From positions 17,966,191 through 18,030,190 of the forward strand of contig OY986440.1 in assembly GCA_963920525.1 (NCBI GenBank): a stretch of 64,000 bases of DNA, given 5' to 3'. The number at the start of each line of letters is the position of its first letter. Position 1 is the first letter of the stretch. Made by a program: the position numbers and the translations under genes. Source of the DNA: Dichetophora obliterata. Lineage: Eukaryota; Arthropoda; Insecta; Diptera; Sciomyzidae. Of the stretch, positions 11,201 to 22,350 are shown piece by piece. The notes beneath the pieces were generated by a model. The model had not been told where the DNA came from. It was given only the letters and a program-made list of their open reading frames with translations, and did not search any database.

Positions 11201-13227
11201 TTCAACAAATTGAAGAACTTTGTGGAAATCTGCCCACAAAATTAGGAATATGTGTTAGGAACAGCCTAAAGAATAGCTTTCGTCATCCAAATGGGCGCAG
11301 ATATGACGACCACCTCAAAACTATTGCTTTAGGTGTTTATTTTTTGTCCCCTTTGTCTTATAGGTACTTGAAAAAGTCCATGAATTGGCCCGAAGAAAGA
11401 ACTCTTCAAGAATTCGTTAAATGTTGGCCAAAGTCTCCAGGCTGCTCATCTAGTAGCCTTAAATCCTTAGAACTTCGAAGCCGTGGCTTCACTGCAGAAC
11501 AGAGATTCGTCTCAATCTCTTGCGACGAAATGTCGTTAAAAGTTCATTTGCAGTATGATAGGCTCAAGGACATGATTATTGGACTTGAAGACTACGGAAA
11601 CGAAAACCGTACTTCTAGAACGGCCAATAGTGTCATGACGTTGATGGTCCAAGGCATTGGTGGATTGTCTTGGAAGCAACCATTTGCTTATTTTTTTTTG
11701 CAAGGGGCTTGCAAAGGAGATTTAATTAAAAAATACGTTTTCGAAGTTATCGAACAACTTCAAAGTATTCATTTACGCCCGTGTCATTTTGTATGCGACC
11801 AAGGGGCAAATTTTGTTAATTTCTCTAAAATTGTAGGCGTAACTGAGGAACATCCATATTTTACAGTTAATGATAGCAGAGTTTTTTTCTTTCATGACTC
11901 TCCTCATTTACTGAAAAGCAGTCGGAATTGCTTAGAAAATTCCAAAAATTTCGTCATTTTTAAAGATGTACCAGTGAGCTGGAATGACATTGTGCATTTT
12001 TATAATGTAGACTCCAAACACGAGCCGAGATGTGCACCCAAGCTTACTGTGAGTCACATCAAGCCAAACAACTTTCAAAAAATGAATGTCCATTTAGCTG
12101 CTCAAGTTTTGAGTAATACTGTTGCTTCCGGGATGAAGTCTTTATACTTCTCTAAGAAACTAGACGTTTCAAAAGCCCCCACGACTCAAAATACGGTTGA
12201 ATACATCCTTTTTTTCGATAAATTATTTAATATTTTCAACAGCCGCCATGAAGCTGTTTTATCATCTTCTAAAAAGGTTTTCACCGGATCCCAAGAGCAA
12301 ATACAGTTCCTTGAAAGAGCTAAGTTCCTTCTCAATTCAATGAAAATTCAAGACATTAATGGCTCTGATGTGAAAAAGGGGTTTTCGTTTATAAACGGTT
12401 GGCTTTTAAACATAAGCAGTTTAAAACAGCTTTGGAATTTTTTGCGTAATGATGGTTTTCCTGCCATTAGTACGAGAAGACTTTGCCAAGATGAACTTGA
12501 GCACTTTTTCGGTCATATAAGAAGAGGTGGTGGTTTGAATTCACGAATAACCCCTCATCAGTTTACTGGCTTATTCCAAAAGAATTGGGGTTTGCAATTT
12601 ATTGATTTAGTTGTTGCAGGAAATTGCGAGCCCTCGACAGAATTAAATGTTGTTCCACATAATGTTCTGGAAAGTGTTTGCAACGACACATTAATCATAG
12701 ATCAATCGTGGCAAAATTTTCAAAGCTTGCCACGACCACAACTTTCTTTTGTTCAAAATGTTCATATGAACATTGATATAAATGAAGCTGAATTTCTCAA
12801 ACAAAGTGCGTTTGCCTATGTGTGTGGCTGGTTTTACCTCAAAATGTATATGCAACACAATTGCCTTAGTCCATTGCCTTATATTGGAGATGAAATTCTT
12901 TCAGATGAATTTCTCTTCATGATAGAAAAGCAATGCGAACAATATAAATTAGTAAAACATCCTGAAACTTTTATTTCATACATCGACAAATTAGACACCA
13001 TGTTTGGCCAATTATTTAATGGTGCGTGTCATAGAGTAGGGCTTTCTCAGTTTTTATTCGATGAAATGAAATGCATACAGCCATACTCTTGTTGTGAGAA
13101 TTGCGACAGCAATATGTTTTTAGCTCTATTTATAAGAGTAAGAATATATTTTGTTTTAAAATTCTTCAATCGCGAGGCATCTCAGCCTAATTTTAAAAAC
13201 AAAATTCTGCGTGTCGCAAATCGATAA
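5220..13227 (+). CDS. P-element-like (THAP9-like) transposase, intact, two exons
   Basis: Exon 1 (5220-5317) and exon 2 (10491-13227) join in phase across a 5.2-kb GT/AG intron to give 944 aa. The THAP zinc finger is split by the intron: KCAMGC and FKFPNG in exon 1, then EWLRIL and the C-x2-H of YACYRHF in exon 2. A charged, probably coiled-coil stretch follows (about 10990-11130). The catalytic region resembles P/THAP9 transposases: CDEMSLK, then CDQGANF and HDSPHLLKSSRN, and a later QDELEHFFGHIRRGGG with a likely catalytic Glu. Three catalytic acidic residues are plausible (the two CD motifs and this Glu). A tail of about 240 aa holds several Cys residues. No stop or frameshift is seen. It may mobilise both P-like copies here. 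Confidence 0.9.
5318..6280. other. First part of the transposase intron, no gene seen
   Basis: AT-rich intronic sequence between exon 1 and the first miniature element. A short open stretch near 5375-5470 was not recognised. Nothing else is supportable. Confidence 0.5.
6281..6480. mobile_element. Truncated inverted-repeat element (CAGCCCTATTCTG family)
   Basis: The left part matches the complete element at 29091-29360, starting CAGCCCTATTCTG. The complementary arm (GAGCTTCAAATTTTGTTTTGA) is present, but the right terminus is missing. Confidence 0.65.
6734..6923. mobile_element. Foldback miniature element, CAGGCATG family, copy 1
   Basis: A 190-bp near-perfect palindrome starts CAGGCATGTCCTGCATTCCA and ends with its complement, flanked by AAT on both sides. 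A second copy lies at 44546-44768 with ATT on both sides, so the family makes 3-bp duplications. No coding capacity. Confidence 0.85.
6930..8550. other. AT-rich transposase intron, no gene seen
   Basis: Low-complexity AT-rich sequence. A 117-codon open frame at 7189-7542 is Phe/Ile-rich with no recognisable domain. From about 8100 the sequence becomes rich in CAA/CAG and TTG triplets, probably the 3' flank of the minus-strand exon at 8742-8557. Confidence 0.5.
8557..8742 (-). pseudogene. Gln-rich terminal exon of an unidentified host-like gene
   Basis: On the minus strand a splice acceptor (TTTATAG before 8742) opens a 61-codon frame that runs to a TAA at 8557. It starts IITSFDIIRKEK, continues through an Ala/Lys-rich part and a Gln/His-rich stretch, and ends RVRAKSQSGKLCL. 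The composition is that of a fly protein C-terminus. I do not recognise the gene and find no upstream exon. It lies antisense in the intron of the P-like transposase, so it is probably another captured fragment. It could also be chance, as a 61-codon frame is short. Confidence 0.45.
8944..9195. mobile_element. Miniature inverted-repeat element, ATATCGT family
   Basis: The arms ATATCGTTATATGAAATCAA (8944) and its complement (to 9195) enclose about 190 bp. Internal sequence around GTATTTTGATACGGTG recurs in a relative near 44188-44441. Non-coding. Confidence 0.6.
9212..9561 (+). mobile_element. Helitron-like short element
   Basis: It starts TCTATAGTAATAAAACTCAT at 9212 and ends ATATCAGCTAG at 9561. 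That is the 5' TC and 3' CTAG signature expected of Helitrons, which make no duplication. It contains GTTTGTTTGTTTG and the block AACGGCTGAACGGATTT, familiar from short insect Helitrons. No coding capacity. Confidence 0.6.
9562..9700 (+). mobile_element. Second Helitron-like 5' end abutting the first
   Basis: Directly after the CTAG of the previous element comes TCTATATAATAAAAATGAAA, another Helitron-type 5' terminus. The 3' end was not found, so the extent is arbitrary. Confidence 0.45.
9700..10490. other. End of the transposase intron with poly-T tract
   Basis: No gene is seen. Long T-rich low-complexity sequence (about 10300-10440) leads to the acceptor ACGTGTAG at 10490 before exon 2. 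Confidence 0.6.
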
Positions 13228-13740
13228 ACTTCTGGCAGTTCATTTTTAACCATATAAACGATTCTAGTTATATGGAAGGTGTTTCGGCCCCATTTTCAAT
13301 TTTCTTAACTATTTTCTGGTATTTTATTATTGAATGGAGGTTTTTATTTTTTTTGCGAAGCTCTATTATAGATTGATCTCCTTCTGCTTAAGTTGTTTAA
13401 GGGTATATTTTGTTGTTTTTTTCTTTTCGTTTCTTTTCTTTTTATTTTCCTTTATTTTCTTTTCAGGACATATATTTTTTATTATTATTTTTTTAGCTAA
13501 AATATATAAATATTTATATTTATATATTATTTATATAAATATTTAAATTTAATTAAATTTAGTCAATAATGTAATGTTTATAATATAATGTAATATTATT
13601 TATGTAAATATATATATAAATTAAGTAAACAATGTGATGGTGATATAGGCCTACAGGGGAACCGAACACCAAAAAAAATCGGTAACGCGCCACAATGCAT
13701 ACCTCAATGGTGGTGTGGAAATGCATGCAATTTCTTCCAA
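13228..13740 (+). other. Transposase 3' region shared by both P-like copies
   Basis: This non-coding part closely matches 25117-25570 in the inner copy. The shared block includes a T-rich stretch and the conserved run around GGCCTACAGGGGAACCGAAC. Homology between the copies stops near 13740/25570, where different cargo begins. The sequence from here to 14540 holds no recognisable gene. Confidence 0.75.
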
Positions 13741-14749
13741 TATTATTCACTTGTACGAATATTTTATTAGATCAACCTCAGTATATAATACTAATACCTA
13801 AAAGTTGTAAATAGGAACCTTTTTTGGTAAACTCATCGTATTCTGTTTGTGTACTGTCAATTTTTGTATATTAACGTGCACATTCTATAAAAAATTCCTA
13901 ACCATATTTGTCAAAAATATGGTTCAATAAAAAAAAAAAAATTTGCCATCAAATAGTAAATATATTACATGGTCGTTAAAATAGAAAAGGTACGTTGAAA
14001 ATAGTAAGGGCAAACATACACTACACAGTATTGTCCGTCTCTGTAAATAAATGATTGCATAAGTATCTAACATGCAAGAATAGAAATACAATCTGTATTA
14101 TTTATTGTATTTAATCTTGCAGAAGATTAACAAAAACAGTAACAAACGACAATTTCGGAATTATTTCGGAACGAACCAAACCAACAACCATAACAACAAC
14201 ATAAGCAGCTACTAAAGCATTTTATGCGAGATTTTTCTCATACAAAAATATTAACTTTCTTCTTCTTAGATTTTGCTATTTTGTGATTTTAGTAGAGAAG
14301 TGATAAAATCCAAAATTAGATATTCGTTTCTTTCGTCACATAACTGATATTTTGGCATATATTTTATCTTTGAACTATAAATATTAAAGGCTGTAAGTAT
14401 GCCCTAAAACAAGAACGCTACATGTGCTTGAATGAATTTGTGAAAAAACCCCCATACAAACCGCGCTGTAAGACGTAATTCTACGTCAAAACACTAATTG
14501 ATCGACTGATTGCATTGATTAATGATTAACTTTAAAACCTAAACTTACGCTTGACTTCCTAGAATGCATCCCATGGTATCCAGAATCTAAAGCGGTATTG
14601 GTCATGTAAACACTTTCTGCATCTGCTGAGGATTCAGACCGCGGTCTTCGCCAAGCTTCATGATCAGCTTGTCCACCACCGACGTGCGATATTGATAACA
14701 TTCCCGCATGGTTAACAGCAGTATTTTCGTCACTATAAAAAACTAATGG

Positions 14750-15340
14750 ACTTTAATTAGGAAAGTTCTCACGCAAAAGATTCGTCAGAGAAATGTTATA
14801 TTTATGGTTATTTTTTAATTAAAGTACAGCGCATCTGAGTTTTTATTTATTTACACTAAAAACTTTGTACACGAAATTATCAGCGTTTTAACTTAAAACC
14901 TTTTAAATTAATTTTTTAAAATCGTCTTTATAGGGGTCCAGATATCAAAAAATTACAGGACCTAGCGATTTAAAATTTGAAATCGATTTTCATCACATGG
15001 GCTAGGGCTTAGAATTTTTTATGACTTTTCACCGTTGCTTAATGATATCAATGGCTTTAACTTTTTTCAACAAAAATTATCTGTGATTCAGGTATGTACC
15101 ATGATTATTTGTTTCAAATATGTTGTTGACCATCGTAACAGTCAAACTGATTTGGCATAAAGCTCGAAAATATAATTCTTTTTTATAATTAAATAATATA
15201 AAACACCAAATTTTTTATTTACTGATAAAGTTTCTTAATTTAATATGACGTCGTATATTGTACTAATAAATGTTTAAAAAAGGTTAAAGTTTTTAAGTCT
15301 AAGTTTTTTAGTCTAAAAACTATTACCCAACTGGAAATAA
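14750..15340. other. Receptor-fragment intron, no gene seen
   Basis: AT-rich sequence between two receptor exons on the minus strand. Nothing further supported. Confidence 0.5.
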
Positions 15341-16116
15341 ACGAAACTTAAGTATTTCGATTTATGCTCACCTCGAATTTGATCGCTTTGATGAATCTTT
15401 TTTGCCCGCCTGTAAAATGGAAGATTTTTTTGACGCTTTTTAGCAGAGATAAAGAGATGGGAAACTCCGTTGGAGAGGGATAGCAATATGTTCGATTTAA
15501 CGTCAAATTGGCTCCAATACTAGCACAAAACACTAATATTATGTCGTAAAATCAACGGAAAACAACCCTGGTTGTATGGTAGGTTGAAGAAGTTCACCAG
15601 TTTCGTTTGAGGTCCGATGACTTTAAAACAGCATATTATTGGATATAAAATGGATAACGAACGGTATAAAAAAATGCAGACGTAAAATGCAATGGAAAAC
15701 TTCCCTGATTTATTGAGAATCATGGTGAAAATTTGCAACTACAATACCGAGAAACGGTTGAAACATAACTGTCTGTCGAAAACTCACCTAGCAAGATAAG
15801 TATTTTTCCTCATTAGAAGGATTTCTTTCAAACGGACTAATTATTTGCGCCTATTGAATTTTCATATTAAACAAGTTTATATTTCAGATTGAAAATCTAA
15901 GATGACGAACACGAGCAGACAAGATTGGAGGAAATGTGCTGTTGGATGTACAGCGATTGATGGTGACTCGATATTTAAATTCCCAGATGGAACGCAGATG
16001 GAAAGGTTAGTAATTGCATTTATATATTTATTATTATTCAGTCTTGTTTTGTTTAAAGTTAAGAAATCATTTTATAACAAGGATGTGCAGGAGATAGGCA
16101 CAAATGCAAATATTTG

Positions 16117-16478
16117 GTAAAACAAAAGCAGCAGCAGCAGCGTACAGTGTTAGTTTTCTTAATATAGATATTAGGATGTCTCAAAAAAGTTTCCATTGCC
16201 AACGACTCAAAGTTAACCTTGATCTCTTATGATGATTCCCAATATATTTTGGCTGTCACGATAACCGCCAGTGAGCTAAATCACTTTGGAATAACCTCCA
16301 AAAATCGTGTGTTTCGTAAAAATTTAGGCTATCGTGGCATCGACAACTTTGTTTTTCTATGGAGTTCGAGGCTACGCTAAGGTGCTAACGTAAGATTGAA
16401 TGAGTGATATTAAAAGTGATTCAATCGCTAAAGACTTAAAAAACTACAATACCTGCTGCTGCTGCTTTGGTTTTATTC
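16117..16478. repeat. Foldback with CAG-repeat arms
   Basis: AAAACAAAAGCAGCAGCAGC at about 16121 is complementary to CTGCTGCTGCTGCTTTGG at about 16454. They form an inverted repeat about 360 bp long inside the transposase intron. No duplication was clear. Confidence 0.6.
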
Positions 16479-16667
16479 CTTTTTTTAAATAAATTATGAA
16501 ATGTGGACATATAACAAAACAAGACCTCTACAGATAAAAGAATTTTAAAAAATTTAAATTATATCGATATGTTTTACGTTTTATTTATTTATTTATTTAT
16601 TTATATAAAAACAATACTTTGAAATTCATTCTAAAAAAATTGATATCTTGAGCTACCAACTTATGTA

Positions 16668-18289
16668 CAGTGCCGTGCAACTAATTAGCAACGCAGAAAC
16701 CGCAATTGCAAAATAAGCTTTAAAATTTTTTTCCGCCAAAACCTTTGAACTTTTTTATGAAGAGTTTGTCCATTTAAGGTTGTCGCTTAATTGGAACCTT
16801 TATTATTTCGATGAATAAAAGGATTGCCAATTTTCTTTGAATAAACTAAAAACAAGTTGAAAAAGGTCGTTCATATAATTAACAACGCTTTTGTTTAATA
16901 TGAATTATATTTTATATTTATTCAGAAAAGTTAATATTTGGTTGCAAAACCATTATTTCCAACAACTGCAAGGCATCTGCGTGGCATTGACTCAACTAAT
17001 TTTTGACAAACCTCTACAGGCAGCGCTTCCCACTCTTCCTTAGCTTTTTCGTAAAGTTCGCCGAAATTTCCCACTTTATGCAAGCCAACTTTCCTTTTTA
17101 ACTGTTGCCATAAGTTCTCTATTGGATTTAGGTCAGGGCTACATGAAGGCCAATCCAATAGAGTCACCAATTTGTCTGCAAACCACTTTGTTGTATTACG
17201 TGCCGTGTGCTTTGGATCGTTATCCTGTTGAAAGATCCATGTTACGGGCATATGATCTTCAGCACATGGCAACATTACGTCGTTAAGGATTGAAATGTAT
17301 TGGAATTGGTCCATACGACCTTCAATTTTGTGAATTGGGCCCACACCACGCCACGACATTGCACCCCATAACATAATGCTTCCACCACCATGTTTTAATG
17401 TGGGACGGGTATACTTGGGGTCAAATTCCTTGGACCGTGGACGACGAACATAAGTTTTTCCATCTGAGGAGACTCTGTTTATCTTAGTTTCATCAGAAAA
17501 CAAGATTTTTTTCCAATCATTCACTGTCCAGTAGCGATATTTTTTGGCGAACTCCAACCGCTTTTTGCGGTTGCGCTCAGACAGTAACGGCTTCTTCCGG
17601 GAAATTCTTCCAAATAGCCCATATTCTCTCAATCTTCTTTTGATGGTATCTACAGAAGGTGAGCTATCATTTTCACCAAAAACCGATACACGAATTTCAT
17701 TTGCTGACTTCTGAGGGAACTTCTTAGCTTCACGCACTATCAGTCCGTCTTCTCTGGCAGTAGTTTTACGAGCCCTTCGTTTTCGGGATACCTTTTTTAC
17801 CGTTTCATTCTTTTTGAAATATTGCACAGCATTAAAAATCATCCTTTTAGAGACATTTAGAGATTTTGCAATTTGGCCATAAGATTGCCCGTCCTTGTGC
17901 TTCTGGACAATTATGGCCCGTGTGCTTTCGTCGCAAGATTTGTTTCTACCCATTAAAAAGAATGCTAAAAAACCACGTAATATTTCAAACACAATCTATA
18001 TTTTAATAAATTAACTAAAATTTTACCTTTGATTATCCAAAAAATATATTCAACACCAAAATAATTAAACGTTGCTAATTATGTGCACGGTCGTTTTTTC
18101 ACTTTACTGAGGAAAAAGCTCATAACGGATTTATTTACGGTTCAGTTTAACAACTTTCGATAGTTTATCGACAACAGAGTTGCCATATAGAAAAAACAAT
18201 GACGTTTTACACCATCCAACCTATAAATTTTATGTTACAAGAAGATCGTATGGAAAGTTACGTCGTTGTTAATTAGTTGCACGGCACTG
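16668..18289 (-). mobile_element. Tc1-like transposon, complete
   Basis: The 1,622-bp element is bounded by CAGTGCCGTGCAACTAATTA and its complement, with TA on both sides. A single intact transposase gene fills the minus strand. It lies in the intron of the inner P-like transposase, so it is younger than that copy. Confidence 0.95.
16931..17953 (-). CDS. Tc1-like transposase, intact (DD34E)
   Basis: The 340-aa protein starts at the Met of MGRNKSCDEST. An upstream in-frame Met at 17992 would add 13 hydrophobic residues outside the family pattern. Two N-terminal helix-turn-helix regions are visible (GQSYGQIAKSLNVSKR, then the SVDTIKRRLREYGLFG part). The catalytic triad is seen as LFSDETK, QQDNDPKHT and SPDLNPIENLW, with 34 residues between second Asp and Glu as in Tc1. 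The frame is uninterrupted and the length is typical. The enzyme cuts and pastes the element into TA sites. With intact ends and gene it may be active. Confidence 0.95.
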   Translation of the reverse strand: MGRNKSCDESTRAIIVQKHKDGQSYGQIAKSLNVSKRMIFNAVQYFKKNETVKKVSRKRRARKTTAREDGLIVREAKKFPQKSANEIRVSVFGENDSSPSVDTIKRRLREYGLFGRISRKKPLLSERNRKKRLEFAKKYRYWTVNDWKKILFSDETKINRVSSDGKTYVRRPRSKEFDPKYTRPTLKHGGGSIMLWGAMSWRGVGPIHKIEGRMDQFQYISILNDVMLPCAEDHMPVTWIFQQDNDPKHTARNTTKWFADKLVTLLDWPSCSPDLNPIENLWQQLKRKVGLHKVGNFGELYEKAKEEWEALPVEVCQKLVESMPRRCLAVVGNNGFATKY

Positions 18290-18321
18290 TATATGTTGGA
18301 TGTATCAATATATCTATGTAC

Positions 18322-19742
18322 CAGAACTGTAAAAGAATGCATTCATTTGTGATTTAAAATCATTTAATTGCCAATCAATGATTTGAAAAATTGATTGCAT
18401 TCATTTTTTCAAATCATTGTTTGTGATTGAAAATTTAAAATCTCAATCAATGATTTGAAAAAATTATTGCATTCTTTTTTTCAATTTTAAATTTTCAATC
18501 ACAAACAATGATTTGAAAAAATGAATGCAATCAATTTTTCAAATCATTGATTGGCAATTAAATGATTTTAAATCACAAATGAATGCATTAATTTTTTGTT
18601 TGTTTTTTTATTTAATTTAAAATATTTTGTTAAAAATGACAAAACTCAAATTTTTAAGGCGTGCAAATTTTCATAACATTTTCGTCAGAGCAGTACTCTG
18701 TTCCGCTGCGTGAAATTATCGCAACATGTTTCTGAGCAACATTTTTTCACGACAATTTAATTGTACTGCCTGTTTATTACTACTTTAACCACTGGGCTAT
18801 TGCGCTATACGAAACAAAAGAAATAAACATGCATATGAACCGAATAGCCTAATATTGAGTTTCAACATTGCAATATTTCTTTGGTTTAAATTTCAGTACA
18901 GAAAAATTTTAGTTATGGATGAGTTTTAAACAGCAAGGTTAAAAAATATGCAGTATACTTTTAGCTGTACGAAAATTTATTCCAAGACTTTTAACCGTGT
19001 ATAAGGAATTGAAATATTAAAAGAGTAAGCTAAACGTGTGAAGGAGCGCGAGAGCGAACCGTACAATAAATAACAAAATAAAATTAAAAAAAGCTCTTAA
19101 AAAATTAATTTTGCTTGCAAGTAACAAAGATAAACTGTTAAACAAATAATATTAGTCTATGAATTTCCAATACTTGTTCAACAGAGATATCAATTCTTTT
19201 GATAATAAGATATGTTACAGAAAAACTTGGAAGCCCGCTATAAAATGTGTTTTCTCACCTTGTCCCAAGGACTCAATCGAAGCCGGATTGAAGCATTGAT
19301 CCAAACACACTGTTTAATAAAAAATATCGTACTTCACACTGATATTTTAAAACATTACATTATTGAGATTACAGTGACTTTTTTAAATGATTTAAATAAA
19401 TGAGTGAAATATCGTGAATGCAGTCAATAATTTCCAACCAAAGATTTGAAAAAATTATTGCATTAATTTTTTTCAAATCATTGATTGAGATTTTAAATTT
19501 TCAATCACAATCAATGATTTGAAAAAATGAATGCAATCACTTTTTCAAATCATTGATTCGGACTTGAAATTTCAAATCACAATCAATGATTTGAAAAAAT
19601 TAATGCAATCATTTTCTCAAATCAATGATTGTGATTTGCAATTTCAAATCACATTCAATGTTTTGGAAAAATGATTGCATTCATTTTGAATATAAATCAC
19701 ATGATTTAAAATCACAAATGATTGCATTCTTTTACAGCTCTG
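18322..19742. mobile_element. Non-autonomous hAT element, 1.4 kb
   Basis: The termini are CAGAACTGTAAAAGAATGCA (18322) and the complement of CAGAGCTGTAAAAGAATGCA (ending 19742). An exact 8-bp duplication CTATGTAC lies on each side, the hAT signature. Both subterminal zones (18330-18590, 19410-19735) hold many copies, in both orientations, of a motif like CAATGATTTGAAAAAATGAA, likely transposase-binding sites. No transposase is encoded. It lies 33 bp from the Tc1-like element. Confidence 0.92.
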
Positions 19743-20054
19743 CTATGTACATACAATTATAATACGCTCTGCTTGGCATAATTTTTATTATTTAATTATT
19801 TTTGTTTTTTAGTATGTAGAGTAAATTTATCTATAATTTTGGGATACTTTATCAAATATCTTGTGATATGTAAAAAGAAAATATACATTTACATATCAAA
19901 TGAAAGGTTTAATTATAGGCTTTTTGAATAAGATATTTTTTTGCATATTAATAACGAGACTTTATTAGAAAATAGCGGGTTTATCAGTAATAAAGTTTTA
20001 GTTTTGAAATTTTTATTTAAATAAAGTTTTCTATATGACCTTGTTATTTATTAT

Positions 20055-20373
20055 GTTGATTTACTATGATTTAAATATAAATTCTAAATGTTTTATAGTT
20101 TAAATCATTCTTGATTTTAAATACAAATTTTAGTTGTTTGATAGTTTAAAATCGTTTATTGAGCTTTAGGTCAGGTTAGAACAATAAATTGCTCCAACGA
20201 ATTTTCCAAAGAAACAACAACAACAACACTTTTCAACATTTAATTGTTCTAACCTGACCTAAGGCTCAATAAACGATTTTAAACTATCAAACAACTAAAA
20301 TTTGTATTTAAAATCAAGAATGATTTAAACTATAAAACATTTAGAATTTATATTTAAATCATAGTAAATTAAC
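20055..20373. mobile_element. Foldback element, copy A
   Basis: Long arms (about 120 bp each) starting GTTGATTTACTATGATTTAA surround a short centre containing AACAACAACAACA. A related, longer copy lies at 46388-46800. Non-coding; exact ends are uncertain. Confidence 0.75.
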
Positions 20374-20379
20374 AGTTTC

Positions 20380-22350
20380 ACTCAAACAGTTCATAAATTT
20401 AATAAATAAAAAATAAAAAATTAAAAAATATTCAAATCAAAAATTTAAAATGTAATTAAATAATTAAAAAGTTGACAAAACAATCTCTCTTAAATTTACG
20501 GTGAAATTAATACTCTGGATTCATTTTAAAGATACTTTAAAAGTACTTTGTCAAATGCATTTTAAGAAAAAAATCAAATTGTATCGGCATAAGCTACTAA
20601 GATTTGTTGCTATTGCTTGAAACAAAACAACTTGTACTTGTACGATCCCCAAAAATCCGTTTGATAAAACATATTATTCTTTTTATTACATTTTTTAAAA
20701 TGCACTATTGGTTTTGATGCTAAAGATGAAAACAAGAAATTTCCTAATTAGGAAATGCTTAATATTTGTGTATAATATAACATTAAAAAATGTTATTAAA
20801 TAATATTTGTGTATATACACAAAACCATTTCTAAAACTGTGAAAGTGTAGTAAGTCAGCTTTATATAACTTTTCTCCTGAAAAGTAAGCAATTTTGAAAG
20901 ATTTAAATTTTTACATGTTTTCGGTTTTTAAAACAAAATCAACTTTTGTGTAATTTTTGCAGGGACCGTAAATAACAGTTATCAAAAAATTTTTATTAAA
21001 AAAATCATGATTTTGCACATGGCAGAATAATCAGGTAGATGCAATTCGGAGAGCAAAAAACGACAGAGCAAAACAAAGGCGTAGCTACTTGTAACCGTAT
21101 AAATCCATAGAGTACCCAGATTTTGTGTGTGAAAATATAATAAAAAATATCAAAATCTTTAAAAATTTTAAAAATGATCTGTGTTTTAAGTTATAATACA
21201 GAATAATTTGTATTTTGGCTCTGAACAAAGCAAATACAAGTTAACTTTTAATAACATTTTCATTTGACTACTAGTTAGATTGTTTAGTAACCAATTTGTT
21301 TGTGTCGCTATGTACGGCTGCTTTGAATTCAGAAAATATATTTTGACCAAGATTCGTTTATGAAATTGATTTGTTAAATAAGATTTGACTTTGACATTAT
21401 AGCTTCATATTTGTTACTGTTTTGTTTGTCATAGAGAGCGTGTTTCTATTGCGCCTACCTAATTATTTTGCCATGGTTTTGCAGATATCGCAGACATGTG
21501 AAATCTTTATTAAAAGTTTCGCATTGGAATATTTCGAAACCGTTACTATATCAAAAAAGTTCTTAAATCAAACTTTAATTGTTATTTTTCAACAGAAAAA
21601 ACTTAATAAAACGAATCTCTTAAAAAAGTGATTTTTATTGTAGTGCAAAAAAGAACAATTAAAAGTGTTTTTTTGTTAAATTTGTGTAAAATACGTTGTA
21701 TTATTTCCTCGATATAATTGTTTTTTCCGAAAAACTCTAAAACGACTTTATGCAGAATACACAGGTTTGGTTATATATATAACCAAATATATTTGAGGAG
21801 TCAATCTCTCGGACGTCTCTCCTGTGGCAGTATTTGGACTTCTTTGATGTATAAAATGAAGAAGACTCTGACATGCTCTCGATGAAATCAAGCAAAAAGC
21901 AAATTTCGAAATATATACTTTTTCTCCAAGACTTCTGAGTGCAGATAATAGTCTGAATAAAATGGGAGTCAAAAAAGTTATGAATCCATATTTATATTTA
22001 CTTTTTAAAGTTAATCAATGCCTTCCTGTTTTATAAGTAAGCGTGGAAAGATAGTTATCTGCACTTTAATTGGTCTTAAGCGACCGGAGATCAAATTTGT
22101 CTGCAAATAGAAAAATTTTTTTGTAAAAATAAATAAATTTTAAATAAATTTAAAAAAAATGTTGATTCTTTTCTAATAAAAATTATCGAGTGTATTTTGA
22201 TTATTGCGTGCCAACCACGAAACTGCCTTCTTTCCTTTCACATGCACAGCCAAATTAATTTGCAATAGTTGTTTAAATTTTTAAATACTTATATTTTAAT
22301 GTATTTAATTATTTTCCTTAAATACGTTTTTGTTTCTATTTTCTCTTTTA
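20380..22350. other. Intron of the inner transposase, no gene seen
   Basis: AT-rich sequence with short palindromes near 20740-20830. Open frames of 60-75 codons (21422, 21748) show no recognisable domain. Confidence 0.5.

Noticed and set aside
13334..13546. Small membrane protein (70 aa, Phe-rich)
   Set aside because: It is a T-rich low-complexity stretch of the transposase 3' region; the corresponding sequence at 25240-25400 is not kept open.
18330..19740. CRISPR-like array
   Set aside because: The repeated motif occurs in both orientations with irregular spacing inside a hAT element with terminal repeats and 8-bp duplication.
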